From: Trichopria drosophilae
Lineage: Eukaryota > Arthropoda > Insecta > Hymenoptera > Diapriidae
Assembly (NCBI GenBank): GCA_030407085.1
Contig: CM059583.1
Location: forward strand, 209,682,001-209,746,000
Direction of reading: 5' to 3'
DNA: 64,000 nucleotides
A program made the translations under genes and the position numbers. Below the pieces are notes generated by a model. That model ran no database searches and had not been told where the DNA came from. It saw only the letters and a list, made by a program, of their open reading frames with translations. Shown one piece after another: positions 1 to 12,000 of this stretch (its first letter is position 1; each line of letters opens with the position of its first letter).

Positions 1-1196
1 CTACTAAATTTTGCCGGCATGTAATATACTAAAAAGCTTTGGATTCTCTTAACGTTGCAAAGCTTAGCCGGTTGAAAAGCTTGAAAAAGTTTAAAGGCAA
101 CATAATTTTTTAACCGAAAAGTCTGAGTTGAAACCTCATCCCGATACAAACTCATGAATTGAATTCAATTTAAAAACTTTGATTGTACAAAACGCCAAAG
201 AAAAATAGATTGCCTGATCAACTATTTTTAAAAGACCCGGGAAAAAATTCTACATTGATTAATTACATTGATTTCGAATAAATGATTTTTTTCACCTTTG
301 TCATCAACAATTCTCCTCATTGAAATATATATAATAGATTACTAAGCGGCGATGTGGTAGTTAGTAAGTTAGTAACTATTAGTTGCGAACATTATTTGGA
401 ATTCATTCATGCGATAACGTTATATTTGCCATTATAATTGTGACGGTTGCTACTGCAATGTAGATTTTATACTAACATTATTAGACGACTTTCATTAGAT
501 TTTATTATTTCATAGGCAATAATATCAGTCTCCAAGTTGTACTGCATCTCTAATGTTGACTAAATCTATTACAATAATCTGTTCGTTCATCCGAATAAAT
601 TATCAGTTTCTCGAAAGCTAAACTGCAGCTACATTTTTATGTATGTATTTTTAAAATTCGTTTTAAAAATATACACAATTAATTATACGCATCGATTTAG
701 ACCGAGAGTTAAGTAATTTCGGTATCTAAAGGGCTGTCGTGACGAACAATCAATTTCACTTATCGATACAAATTTCGAAAATGTGTCGGAATTCCGCTGG
801 CGTTATATACGTTGTATATCCCTGTACGATAACTGATTATATTTTAATTTCAAATATATGTCTATAATAAATTAAAATCTGCTTTTTTTCCCTAACCAAT
901 TTTCGCTAATTATATTCATTTAATAATAAGATTAACATATTAAGTATGTAATCGCATTGTCTGAAAACACTGAAATAGACGTGTGATCTGATCATATATC
1001 CGTATAAACTTTTCTGTGTGTTCCCAACGTTATATATGTATACCAAATTTTTTTTCTGTCTTTTAAAATAAAACACTTGAATCATTTAGATATTAGCTCA
1101 AATATTGTAATTTGATACAAAAACAATTATTTACGTTATTCTTCGGTTAATTAATATTTTCTTCTTCTTTGATTCTTTCGTAAGTGAAATATCTCT
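1..1196. other. AT-rich intergenic DNA, nothing recognised
   Basis: No open frame of note, no RNA gene and no clear inverted repeat was found. The DNA is A/T-rich with short homopolymer runs. Confidence 0.5.
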
Positions 1197-1535
1197 TCAA
1201 AATTTTGTTTTCCTTGTGATGAAGAATGATTCTTCATTAGCAAAATATTCTTCATAAATGTTGTTTGGTAATTTTTTAATAATATGTCTCCAGAGATGTA
1301 ATTTATGTGCTCTTAAAAACACAATTTGATCTATGGTATCTCTAATTTCTAAGTTTAGTAAATTTGACTTAAAATTTTGCGTTAATTTATGATGTTCGTG
1401 AATAAATAACGGTGAATAAAAGGTAGTATTGTGTGAAAATGTGTTATAAAAAATGTGTTTAGGAAGGAATTGATTCTTTTTACATCTAAGTAAGAAAATT
1501 CTTCTCATAATTGATTCTTCGGTTACTGGTGTCAA
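1197..1535 (-). pseudogene. Open fragment, possibly from a retroelement polyprotein
   Basis: An open frame of about 110 codons on the minus strand without a good ATG at its head (the first in-frame ATG is nine codons in). It reads RCKKNQFLPKHIFYNTF, then NLEIRDTIDQIVFL, then KKLPNNIYEEYF. The order of a basic Cys-Lys-rich segment, a leucine-rich helical segment and an LPxxIxxEF-like end reminds me of the N-terminal part of Penelope-like retroelement proteins, but this is from memory of the general pattern and is not a firm match. No reverse transcriptase motif follows. It could equally be a chance open frame. A protein search against Penelope-like elements would decide. Confidence 0.25.
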
Positions 1536-1667
1536 ATACGTTTAATTGTGGGATGTCTCAAGACCTGGAGGATTCTTTCAATGTCTACAATCTAATGTAG
1601 TTGTGAAAGGTGAGGTGAGCGGTTCAATATCGATCACTTAAACCGTAACGATTTTGTGAATGCTAAA

Positions 1668-1735
1668 ATATTGTGTATCTAAAGATCGTACACGGCGCGC
1701 TTGTTTATTCCTTCCTTCGCGTCCTTGATACACAA
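1668..1735. repeat. Short inverted repeat
   Basis: ATATTGTGTATC is followed about 45 bases later by its exact reverse complement GATACACAATAT, with a GC-richer loop containing CACGGCGCGC. It could be a decayed small transposon or a structured RNA. There is no further evidence for either. Confidence 0.35.
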
Positions 1736-2689
1736 TATACTATTTATTATATGACACAAGCATGGTAATGAGTGATAGGAACAGAAGATGGACATTTTGA
1801 CCTTAACAAAACTATTGCGTCATGTATTTATTGTAAACAAAAAATTAATTTTTAACTGTTAAAAAACAAAATTTATCCCAAAACGAATGCATTATCTGTG
1901 ATTTTAGAGAAGCCTACGTCTTTATTCTTTAAAAGTGCGTTCCGAGAATGCATTGAAATAATAACCAGGCAACTATCTTTCTATTTGCAATGTATTATCC
2001 AGACGAGGTAATAAAAACATTAATAAAGGGTTTAGGGCCAATTCGAATGGCACATTCAACTTATTTTTAAAATATCGTTATAATCTAAAAATGTTACGAT
2101 TCGTTTGGATAGAGACATAAATGAACATGGTCTACACATCTTTCCGAGATATTCAATATCTCAAGAACACCGGATGCCCACATTCTGAGTTTAAAGCCAC
2201 CAGCTTCCGTTAATTATACCCGTTCTTGAATGACAATTTGTACTGGATACTGAATCCGCTTCCGAGAGGATATGGATGTCCTCATACTACACAGACACAT
2301 AGATGGCCTACACGGTGGGCTTGAACCAACTTAAAATAAAAAGTCTTCCGAAATGGGATTTTCTTGTTGATTCTGGTACTGGTGACCTTCCTAAGTATTT
2401 TCATCAAAAAATTAAAAAAATCGGTCGGGCACATTTGTTTTAAATTGACTTTTTATAGAAAATTAATAAAATTACGAAGTATAACGTATGCTTAAATATT
2501 CTGAAATGGGATTGTCTTGTTGATTCTGGTACTAGTGATCCTCCTGAGTATTTTTATAAAAAAAATCAAATTTTAGATCCGGACTACTCCAAATATAATT
2601 AATAATTTAGTTATTTAAGTCTCGGAATTTCAGTTACCTCCAAAGCGCATTGTATTTTTGTACACGTGCAAGAATTTTTGCAATAAATA

Positions 2690-3730
2690 CACGGAGAAAA
2701 AATTTCCTGAAAAATGACCGTGCTAGTCACCTGAAAACGGGTGCAACTTGATTTTTCGGAAATATTTATAGCAACAGACAAGAAATATTGCTTTTCTGGA
2801 CACGAATATTTGTAATAACGGCTAGATATTTTTATGTACGAGCTAGTCGAAATGTTCAGTGTAGCACAGTAAAATTTACAGGACAGCAAGTTTTTAAGTT
2901 AGTGCAAGTCAAATAATCCCCAATATTTGAAGAATTTATAATATGTTGCTTCATTATTTTTACTATGCCACTTCTCGAATTGGAAGCGAAAGTTTCCGAA
3001 CATATTCGAATGCTACCGAGTCTAACTGCGGTGAAAACAAAAGAGCACCGATATGGCGGCCGAGTAGTCCGACGTACGGGTCTGAACTGGTCCGAACCGA
3101 GTAAACTGTTTTTGTTTTCGTTGCAGTAATTTCTTTTGAAATAGTTCGGCCAATTTATGCAGGGTAATAGGAATATGTGAATCAGTTATTAATAGTCCAT
3201 TTCCTATTGCTTTAAATTTTAATAAAATATAAATATTACTTTTTCAAGTTGAAAGTAAAATAGACATTTTTTGTTCGTGCATACAAATAATATACAACAA
3301 ACATTGATATATCTTGTCAGCTGAAAGTAAATGTCGATAAGGCTTTTACGATTTTAAGAACTATTGATATTACTTGTAGGCTTGCAATTTGTTTCATCTA
3401 TACCCAATAAACGATATCGTGTGCAAAATTTTCACGTATTTTCTGTTTGCATTCGATTTGTTTCCATTTTGAAATGAACTGTGAGCCAAAAATGTTTACT
3501 ATGCTATGACCTAGGAAATTCTACTGTATTGTGGCACAGGAATTTTTGCTGTATTGTGGCACAGGAATTTTTACTGTGCTCTTGATCCGAAATTTTACAT
3601 ATTACTTTGGAAAAATTCAGCATAGCAATGTAAATTTTACTTTGCCAACAACATGCACTGCGTTTATGGGACAGCACGGTAATTTTTCAGAAAATGTCCG
3701 TACAAAAATTCTGGGATTTTTTTCTCCGTG
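2690..3730. mobile_element. MITE-like element, CACGGAGAAAA termini, TA flanks
   Basis: The left end is CACGGAGAAAAAA and the right end TTTTTTCTCCGTG, each flanked by TA (2688-2689 and 3731-3732). TA duplication is typical of Tc1/mariner-type insertion. The first ~35 bases of each arm pair well, including the word TGAAAAATGACCGTGC. Near the right end the phrase GGCACAGGAATTTTT is repeated in tandem (about 3532-3575). No transposase is encoded, so this would be a non-autonomous element. Family assignment rests only on the TA flanks. Confidence 0.65.
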
Positions 3731-4154
3731 TAGCAGTTAGGATTAGGAATATTCAGCGAACAAGCTTTTGACTCGGTTCATCATGAATTTAATACTATTT
3801 GGCTAAAAAACAAAGTTGGCCCAACACATTCGGACTACAAGCAACATTTATTACGCGCTGTTTGCGATTTTAATGGTCTCCATTTTTAATATTTATTGTG
3901 ACCGATATGTAAAAAAATGTTAATAAATATTAAAATAAGAACGACTAATGATTTATTATTTTCAATGATTTCACATAAACGTGTTTTATTCGTTTAAGTT
4001 GAACAAAACTTTATCCTCATGTGTACACTAGATTTCAGGGTTCTTGTCGACAAAACATTAAAAGAAATCTATGCAATTTATATTGTTTTATTCATAACCT
4101 ATCATTAAAAACAAAATAATATATGTTTAAAATATTTAAGCATGCGTTATACTT

Positions 4155-4752
4155 CCCATACAGCATAGAAATTTTCTGTAATGTATCGGAAACGTTTCTG
4201 AAACGTTTCCGCGAAAATTTGAAATCATTTCAGATACATAACGGATATATGTGTCGGAAACGTATCGGAAATCTTTAAATGTAGTAACCATGGCCGTTTT
4301 AGCTAGTCGCCGAAACGTAACGTAAAGATAACAGAAACGTATTATAAACATTGCGGATGTGAAACGTTTTTTGAATATTATGACCGCTATTTCCTCGAAA
4401 CGTTACCAAGTTACGTGGCCGATATGTTTCCGCTATATTTCCGTTACATTCTGAAACTCAGGGGAAAAATATGTCCGTTATGTTTCTGTTATCATTCCGT
4501 AACGTAACTATAAATACAACTATTACGTGTACGATACCTTCCAGTTACATTTCCGTTGTATTTATGTTATGTAACAAAGCGCTTAACGTTACGTTTCTGC
4601 GACTAGCTAAAACGGCCATGGTTACTACATTTAAAGATTTCCGATACGTTTCCGACACATATCCGTTATGTATCTGAAATGATTTCAAATTTTCGCGGAA
4701 ACCTTTCTGAAACGTTTCCGATACATTACAGAAAATTCCTGTGCTGTATGGG
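4155..4752. mobile_element. Foldback MITE with ~190-bp arms
   Basis: The termini are CCCATACAGCA and its reverse complement. The left arm (4155-4350) and right arm (about 4560-4752) are nearly perfect inverted copies, both carrying ACGTTTCNGAAACGTTTCCG and GCTAGTCGCNGAAACGTAAC. The spacer is about 210 bases of related GAAACGTAAC-like words, so nearly the whole element can fold. No coding capacity was found; the open frames here are shadows of the repeat. The flanking bases do not show a clear target-site duplication. Confidence 0.75.
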
Positions 4753-5091
4753 TTCGTAATTTTATTCATTTTCTAATTTGCCAACAAAAAGTCAAGTTTT
4801 AAAAAAACGGCCAGACCGATTTTTTTTTAATTTTTTTATGAAAATACTCAGGAAGGTCACCAGTACCAGAACCAACAAGAAAATCCCATTTCGGAAGACT
4901 TTTTATTTAAAGTTGGTTCAAACCCACCGTGCCTACATAGATGTCCCAGTGAGAGCGTGCGAAGCTGAAGAAATACCGAAATACTGATCTGCCTTAACAT
5001 CTTCTCTACGTCTTCTACGATAGCAACGGAATGAGAAAAGCGCGATTGAAGAGATGTAAATCTTTGGTCCTTTAACTTTTCTCGATTTCCA

Positions 5092-5111
5092 TCTCTCTCT
5101 CTCTCTCTCTG
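5092..5111. repeat. (TC)n microsatellite
   Basis: About ten TC dinucleotides in a row, just before GGGGATTCC. Confidence 0.9.
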
Positions 5112-5164
5112 GGGATTCCATGCAAAATCCTCGAATTCAAATTAGAATAGAAAATTTATAGTGA

Positions 5165-5235
5165 TTGGTGTTTCGTCCCGGGTCCGTTCACAGACTCATC
5201 AGTGGCCAGTGGTTAACACACTATGATCGTTGTCA
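5165..5235. repeat. Uninterrupted copy of the 7.39-kb repeat
   Basis: GGTGTTTCGTCCCGGGTCCG followed by TTCACAGACTCATCAG matches the element at 7389, but without the 136-bp palindromic insert present there. It serves as an empty-site reference for that insertion. Confidence 0.6.
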
Positions 5236-5299
5236 TTTTTAACTAACATTCCTTCCGTGCAGACCAGATCCGAGTTTATGTGTTTCCTTCGTGTCTGCG

Positions 5300-6112
5300 C
5301 TTCGATTTCTTGCCACAAGGTAGAACTAGCGTATTAGTCCCCAAAACTACAAGTATTTCATTTCGTCATTTGTTTATTTCTTAACTTGACTTCCTCTTTG
5401 AAGAAGAGTATTTTACGTTCATTTTTTAATTTTAGTTTGTATGTACTTAAAATGGTGAGAAAACACTCAAAATTTAATATATAGGAAATATAAAATTAGT
5501 TGAAAACCATTGAAAACCATTATGGAATTTTTCTTAATTGTATTTTTTATGGTGACCGTATGAACCAAGAATTATTTATGAATATTCTGAAAAATAAAAT
5601 TAGTTGGTTTTAAACCTGTGAAATTCCTGAGTATTCATTATAGTTCCAAAAAATTCTTCGAAATTATTAAATTGTTATTTTAAACCGTTACACAAAAATT
5701 GCTACTGAGTAAACTAGCTCTCTTAGGTTTACATTTATACTCCGAGTCATCTTCGTTGAAAATGACGTTGAGCTCATGCTTTCGTTTTTTTTTTTGCTGA
5801 TGAATGCTATTGCGATTTTTCCCAAGTATGTATTTTTCTTTGAGCAATAATACCCGTTTCTTGTGAATTAAATAAATAAATAAAGAAAATTTTTACAATA
5901 TTTTAATTTCCGGATGAACATTCAATGCAATTATTTTTTCTTCACATTACGTTTGAGATTTTCCAAAATATGAAATTACATACTTACATGCGGCATTACA
6001 GGTTCAAAATGTATGTAATATGTGTACAAATTGTTTCGCCCTGGTTAAGTTTTCGCGTTTTCTTGTCTTTCGGAGTTTGTTTGGTGAAAGCGAATCCATT
6101 TTAGCAGCACTG
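5300..6112. other. AT-rich DNA, no gene seen
   Basis: Nothing coding was found. A TAAATAAATAAATAAAG tract at about 5864-5886 resembles the 3' tail of a non-LTR retrotransposon on the plus strand, but no body can be recognised in front of it. Confidence 0.4.
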
Positions 6113-6630
6113 TGCGTCGCGACGCGTCGCACAGAGGTCAATTTTCAAGTTCTTGACTTTTTTTCTGACAAAAATACTTGCGGGATGTCAAATTTCAACC
6201 AAACGGGACAATTTTTTTTTCAAATTACTGCCGAAATTTCGAAATCGGACGGCATATCTTCATTATTCATATAAACACTTTATTCTATAAACAAATTCAT
6301 GATTTTAACAATTTGATTTCTATTTTTCTTATTTTTTCTATGCGATAACACTATTCTAGGTTTCCAGGGTAGCTGATTATGAATCTGATAACTCACTTTG
6401 AAGATTAAAATTGGCGGATCCACTATGGCGGAAGTTTTTTTAAAAATTAAACGAAATCGCTTCAAGCTCATTACTCGGGGATTTTCGGGCTCTCTAAACA
6501 CGTATGCCGTCCGATTTCGAAATTTGGGCAATGATCCATCAATGTGCAATCTATTGCGAGTCCCGCAAGTATTTTTGTCGGAAAAAATATCAAGAACTTG
6601 AAAATTGACCTCTGTGCGTCGTGTCGGGTC
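6113..6630. mobile_element. Inverted-repeat element, ~520 bp
   Basis: GTCGCACAGAGGTCAATTTT at the left and its reverse complement (with one or two changes) at the right define arms of about 145 bases. The inner part of each arm shares AAATTTCGAAATCGGACGGC. The open frames on both strands here begin with the same translated words (TRRTEVNFQVLD) because they are the two arms of one palindrome, not genes. The spacer contains GGCGGATCCACTATGGCGG, a fragment of the dispersed ATGGCGGA repeat. Confidence 0.65.
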
Positions 6631-6639
6631 CATAATCCT

Positions 6640-7380
6640 GATAACAACTATATCGACACTAATTCTAATTAAACAATATTTACGAAAATTCCATAGTAAA
6701 ATGAATGTTTGAGTGTAAAATTAGCCTAATGTACCAAATCTTCCAAATTATTCAATCTTGATAAAATTGAGTGCTTATTGGTTTTCGGGGTCCTGGAATA
6801 AGTTGTTCATTTCGTGGTCGTTAATGCTCTTCAGGTGGCTTTAACTCAAAAGCTGTTGGAGATATGCACTTTTTTTTAAGTATATTATTTTTAATGGTGG
6901 AAACTTTCGAAATATAAAAAAAAACAATTTTTTATACACATAGTTACACTATTACTGAAATAATACAATATGGTTCCCATTAATCCACGAATAAATTTTG
7001 ATGTATGAGGAAAGAAAAATATTCATAAATATTCTTCATTTCTATGTACATGGAGTGAGAAATGAAATTAGATCTCTACTGTTTGCTCGGTAAATATTTG
7101 AAACCATCATTAGCGAATGGAATTGACTCCGTCGAAGTATTCGACTGAACATGTTCATTGAAGTGAAACATATTTTTGATATATTTCGGATCTCGCTCAC
7201 TACCGACCGAGGAGAACTGCGTGTGGGAAGAATAATACTTAAACGAATTTTCTAACTAATATAACACGGATCGTAGATGTTGCAACTTTCGCCCTTATTT
7301 AAAGATTTTTTAATTTTAAAGGACCGCGAATAAAACTGTTACTGCATGTGTAGCTAAATCATTCTGTAAATTATTAAACA
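6640..7380. other. AT-rich DNA, nothing recognised
   Basis: No gene, RNA or clear repeat is visible. Confidence 0.4.
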
Positions 7381-7388
7381 TGGATCGG

Positions 7389-7597
7389 TGTTTCGTCCCA
7401 GTGCCCGTATTCTGTAAGTCGGTATTACGAATAACGTCGACGTTATGACAATTCCAACCAACCACGGTCCAGGATATTGTCGTTATCGACAGTAACGTCG
7501 ACGTTATTCGTAATAACGACTTGAGGAATACGGGCACAGGTCTGCTCACGGACTCGTCAGTTGCGTTATGTGAGCAGACCCTGCCCCAGACACGAAA
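7389..7597. mobile_element. MITE with a second palindromic MITE inside it
   Basis: The outer repeat runs from GTGTTTCGTCCCA to CCCAGACACGAAAC and has an internal hairpin, GGTCTGCTCAC...GTGAGCAGACC. A second element of 136 bp (about 7402-7537) is inserted within it. That one starts GTGCCCGTATTC and ends GAATACGGGCAC, with arms containing ACGAATAACGTCGACGTTA. Comparison with 5165-5235 shows the sequence before the inner insertion. No coding potential was found. Confidence 0.7.
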
Positions 7598-7599
7598 CT

Positions 7600-8261
7600 A
7601 ATCGTAAATAAATGTAATAAAATAAAGGATACTACTCACCCATCCTTACCGCGACTCGCAAAACCGGAACCGCCACCGATCCTTAGTGATCTTCTTCGCG
7701 ACACAAACTAACTGATATTGATCAACCGAGTTGATATTTATACGGTTGTCATGCAGGTTTGTAAACAAGCATAATAAATATAAACAAAACAATTGAAAGA
7801 TTCCTTCCCTATCTCTTATTTTTCTTTATATTCCTCTAAAATACCGCCACCTCTAAAGCATGGTGCCTCAAAACAAAACACACCATTACACTTAGAACTC
7901 ATTATTTTTTACTGATACTGTAACATTAGTCCCCGAGCAAAATGGCACGTTTCAACAAGAAAAGTAATATTAACCTATCAGCTTTTTCGTTCTTTTATAT
8001 GCCTACATATTGGTAAGGATAACAATTTATCAGAAAATTAGCATAAATAGTTGGTCAGTAATGCCACATCAATATTGACGGCTCTTGGCGTCACCTGTGG
8101 AGGTGGGATAACTCCAGTCTCGGATCTGAATTTCGTCATCCCTGTACAGCGTAGAATAATGCTGCAATGGCGGTCTATTGGCATTAAGTAGTCTAAAGAT
8201 CGAGATAGTACGAAGCTGCGTCAGTTAAACACAAGGGGGTTAGATTTTCTTTCCGTGTAGC
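7600..8261. other. Intergenic DNA downstream of MON2
   Basis: No gene was recognised between the repeat at 7.6 kb and the distal candidate polyadenylation signal of MON2. Confidence 0.4.
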
Positions 8262-8267
8262 TTTATT
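8262..8267 (-). terminator. Candidate distal poly(A) signal of MON2
   Basis: TTTATT on the plus strand, so AATAAA in the sense of the gene, about 590 bases past the stop codon. Confidence 0.4.
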
Positions 8268-8575
8268 TCATTATTACATCACTCCGGTATCGGCGTATAT
8301 TTATATATTTTCATGAAAACATGTTTGTCGTAATTCACAAATTTATAAAACTGCCTAAGCAACACCTTTACAATCCATGATCTTGATACTTGGATGAAAA
8401 GGGTGGCAAGTGCGAGTATATGTATGTACAAAATAAGGTTTTGTTCAAGACAATTAATAGATGCTGCGCAGAACTGCGCATGCACACCAGGGCTTCCATA
8501 AAAGCTCGTCTTACAGTGTATTTACAATTTGGTCACATCTTTGAATGATGCTTTTATCGAAATGTCTAGAATTAG

Positions 8576-8581
8576 TTTATT
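8576..8581 (-). terminator. Candidate proximal poly(A) signal of MON2
   Basis: AATAAA on the minus strand about 275 bases after the stop codon. With the site at 8262 it gives two possible 3' ends. The sequence alone does not show which is used. Confidence 0.45.
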
Positions 8582-8856
8582 CTACGATAGCACGTTTTTT
8601 AAACCATGTATTCGTTTTCTTGTCACAAATCTTCATCTCTCTTAAGTTTATAACGGAGGATAGGTTGAACCCAGTGATCATATGGCAAATCCTCAATAAA
8701 TTCGTCCGCTTCGAAAGTTCTTAATCAACTCCTTAGAGAAATTCGTGTCGGCTGAAAAATGTTTAAGAAATTTAATTAGATTTTTATAAGAAACTGGACA
8801 AGTTATGATACTTACGATTTCTTTACATTCTGGTAAAGAATGAGCGAATGCGTTGG

Positions 8857-9023
8857 TCAGACTCCATTCGAGGTAGGATTTATTGTTGGTGGTCTTAAGA
8901 GGTCGTGATATTGTATCAAGGCTTCCCTCAATGAACGCGAAACTTGACCAGAAGCTGTCGCTACTGTGCATTCTACCAAGCATGGATAGAGACCGATCAG
9001 CTGTTCCCAAACGGACCGTTCGA
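8857..9023 (-). CDS. MON2: MON2 exon 23 (C-terminus)
   Basis: Residues 1586-1640 and the TGA stop (8857-8859). It encodes [29 protein letters not shown] and a short tail ending TSNGV. It enters after an AG at 9024-9025 with two bases completing the split valine codon. Confidence 0.95.
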
Positions 9024-12000
9024 CTACGCAATTAAAGTTTTATTAAATATACAGAAATTGTAATAATTTTGATTACTTTTTAAAAACTTACCTTTATTGG
9101 CTGGTGCCTTCTTCAAAGAGACTACCAGAGTTGCAACTGCTTTCAGCACAAACGATATCTCCGACAATCTGTACCTAGATAAGAATTTTATGTAGCCTCC
9201 TATTTCTCAAAAATCTCTTGTAAAACAAAAAATCAAAACAAATACAAGTATATGTTAAGATAAACGCTACCTAGGAAGAGGGCACTTTCCGCTTCGTCTC
9301 TCGTCCTCGATGTAACGCTTCAAAACTTCTTGAAACCGGTGTAGAAGCGCAGTTACCGCCAATCTTCCGGCCACGCCACCTTCATCCAAAGACTTTTCCG
9401 GAACGAGGTTCATGTCGGTGCTCAATCCATCCAGCAACGAAAACTGAAGGAGGGTTTCGAAACAGGTTTTTGCAAATTCTTCCCTCAATTTTGGCTCACC
9501 GTTCTTCTCTATATATAAATTTCGACATTACTATTACTGTTACTATTATAATGTAATTAAATACACTAGTTTAATGAATTAAAATTTAATATCTTTTTCA
9601 TTGTAATAACAGTAATATTATTTTAAAACCTACTTTCCAGTGGTATGAAAAAACATTCAAAGTTCCTTGATATAAAATCATATAAATTAAATATAATAAA
9701 TTCATAAACGAGGTTTATTTAATACAGGCATATAAAGATAAATTATTCACTCAAAATTTCAATTCCCATTAAATATTCGTGCTACGAATTGACTTGAATA
9801 AAAACGATATTTACCGATATTGGTGGTAGTCGCTGAATGAATGGATCCTTTATTCAAAAGCATCACGACTCGCAAAATGAATTGATGCGGGATATGCTTA
9901 GAATGCGGTAAGACTTCGTCTCGTAGTAATTCCATTACTTGGCAGTCGACAGCTTCGTCCGCTTGAATTTCTTCGACTCCTTGATCGACATTTACTACGC
10001 TATAAATTAAAAAACATTTAGCCCGCGAAATTATTGCACAGGCTGCCAAAAAAATATTGAATTTATGATTGCTGTAGTCTCTCCATCTATTATATTAATA
10101 TGCATAGTATTTAATATAAATAATAGATATACTAGTATGACGAAACAAATTGTGTATCGAAAAATATATTTTAATGAAATAATGAAAAAGCGGATATAGT
10201 TTTTCGTCATAGTTCTCGAATCTACATTGCTTAAAATACCGACCAACCGACGTTTCTTAAACATTTTATTAAACTTTATATGAACATTAAAAACTCTGTT
10301 TTCATACATGGTATTTTTTAAATCCGTAAAAATATTGAAGGGAGAGTTGAACTGGACATCAATACGACTACGAAAAAACATCGATTTTAGCAATTGAGTA
10401 TAACAAAATAAAACGTAAACAGATGGAAAACTACTTCATCAAAAAGACGAAAAATACCGTCAACATCCGATTTGAAACGTCTAAACTTCCTCCCATCTAC
10501 AATGTTCTAAAAGATCTCCAATCCTAAAAACTTTTAAAATGCATTCTAACACTTTCGGTATATAATACATTTTTAAGTTAATAGATCTCTAACTTCAAAA
10601 ATGTATTATAATACTAAATATATGTAATACACTTCGAAGACAATAGGTAGAGGATCGTTAAAATCATTCCCGATAATACATTGCCCTCTAATTTATTAAT
10701 AAAAGCATCATTCTAATTATTTTCAGACATCATTTTACTTTATAATTCATATTCTGAAGAGGGCCACGTATTAAGTGACCGAAACTTAATATTTTATTTA
10801 ATCAGAAGATTTAATTTTAATTTTTAATTTATAATTTAAAAAAAAAAAACTTTTCCCCCCTTTTTTTAATTTAAAAAAAATTGTTTTCCCCTCTTTTTTA
10901 ATTTTTTACTAATCTATTATATTCCTTTCCAAAATAATTAGTTCATTGGCCTGCAAAAACGCCTTTTAGTATAATTTCTTGTAAAGAAATATAAACAATT
11001 TATTATTGTTTCCCTAAAAGTAAACATGCCGCACCAATTTGTGAATTTTATCAATTTTAAATATGGACAAAAGGCTGTTTATTTCTTGAATGTCTGGATG
11101 CGTACAATGGTATTTTTTAATAAGAACCATTGAAAAAAAATCAACAAAACCCTAAAATGGCGTAGTTTGCAGAAAATTTTCTATATTTCTCCGCCATTTT
11201 TGAATAGATATCTCTAAAAAGTTCCTGCATATGGGTTTTCTCATCGTGGAATTGTTCGTGGACACCGTACGAACATTTTGAGCCAAAAAACAAAAAAAAA
11301 TCGCAAGGGGTTATTGAAAAAAAGTCGATTTTTGTCCAAAAATATAGGGATAAACGCTCTCCTGGGCTGAATTTTGATGAAATCGAATCGAATAAGAGAT
11401 AAAATTGTAGTTCTTTTTAAGCTCTATGGCATTTTTCTGTGTGATATTTCGCTAGCTATTAAACGAAATGAGCTAGACGCAAAAAACCGCGAAATTATGC
11501 ATTTATCACTTTTTAATGCATTTTAAAATTGCATATAGGATTTTTCTGCTGGGAATTGTTCCTGGTCATCGAACAAACAATTTGAACCCAAAAACAAAAA
11601 CTCTCGGTGGAGCTTTTGGAAGAAAAATGCATTTTTGTTCTTAGTTTGTATCACATTAGTTGACATAGGTCTGTATACTCCAATTTTTAGAAATAAAAAA
11701 AGGCCCTAAAATTGAATTTTTCAAAATCTATGATACCAAAAATATTAATTTTTTGAAGAGATTATATTAAATATCTTTTGAAGCCTTAGAATTCTTGAAT
11801 TCTCTTCATTTTCTGTTGTAGCTGATTAAAAGGGAAAAATTCATCTTTTTTTCTCGGATTCAGGTCTAACTCATTTAAATAACGAAATATAATACCGAAA
11901 AATTTTATAATTTTAGCCCTTATTCGATTTGATTAAAATTGAGCCCAGGAGGGCTTCTTTCCCTATCTTTTTTGCCAAACATTGATTTTTTCAACCCCCC

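Larger units (their letters stand above)
2311..4932. mobile_element. Composite inverted-repeat element with two elements inside
   Basis: Arms at about 2311-2450 and 4783-4932 are reverse complements of each other, starting CACGGTGGG and ending CCCACCGTG. They share the words AAGTCTTCCGAAATGGGA and GGTACTGGTGACCTTCC. Both ends are flanked by CCTA in direct orientation, a possible target-site duplication. The arm motif occurs a second time in direct orientation at 2504-2560. Between the arms lie two further terminal-inverted-repeat elements (2690-3730 and 4155-4752), so the element was a landing site for later insertions. No transposase reading frame survives. The right-hand end of a related copy is visible at about 12085-12113. 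Confidence 0.7.

Noticed and set aside
5864..5886. TAAA tract as a LINE tail
   Set aside because: No reverse transcriptase or 3' UTR similarity in front of it. It may be a simple repeat.
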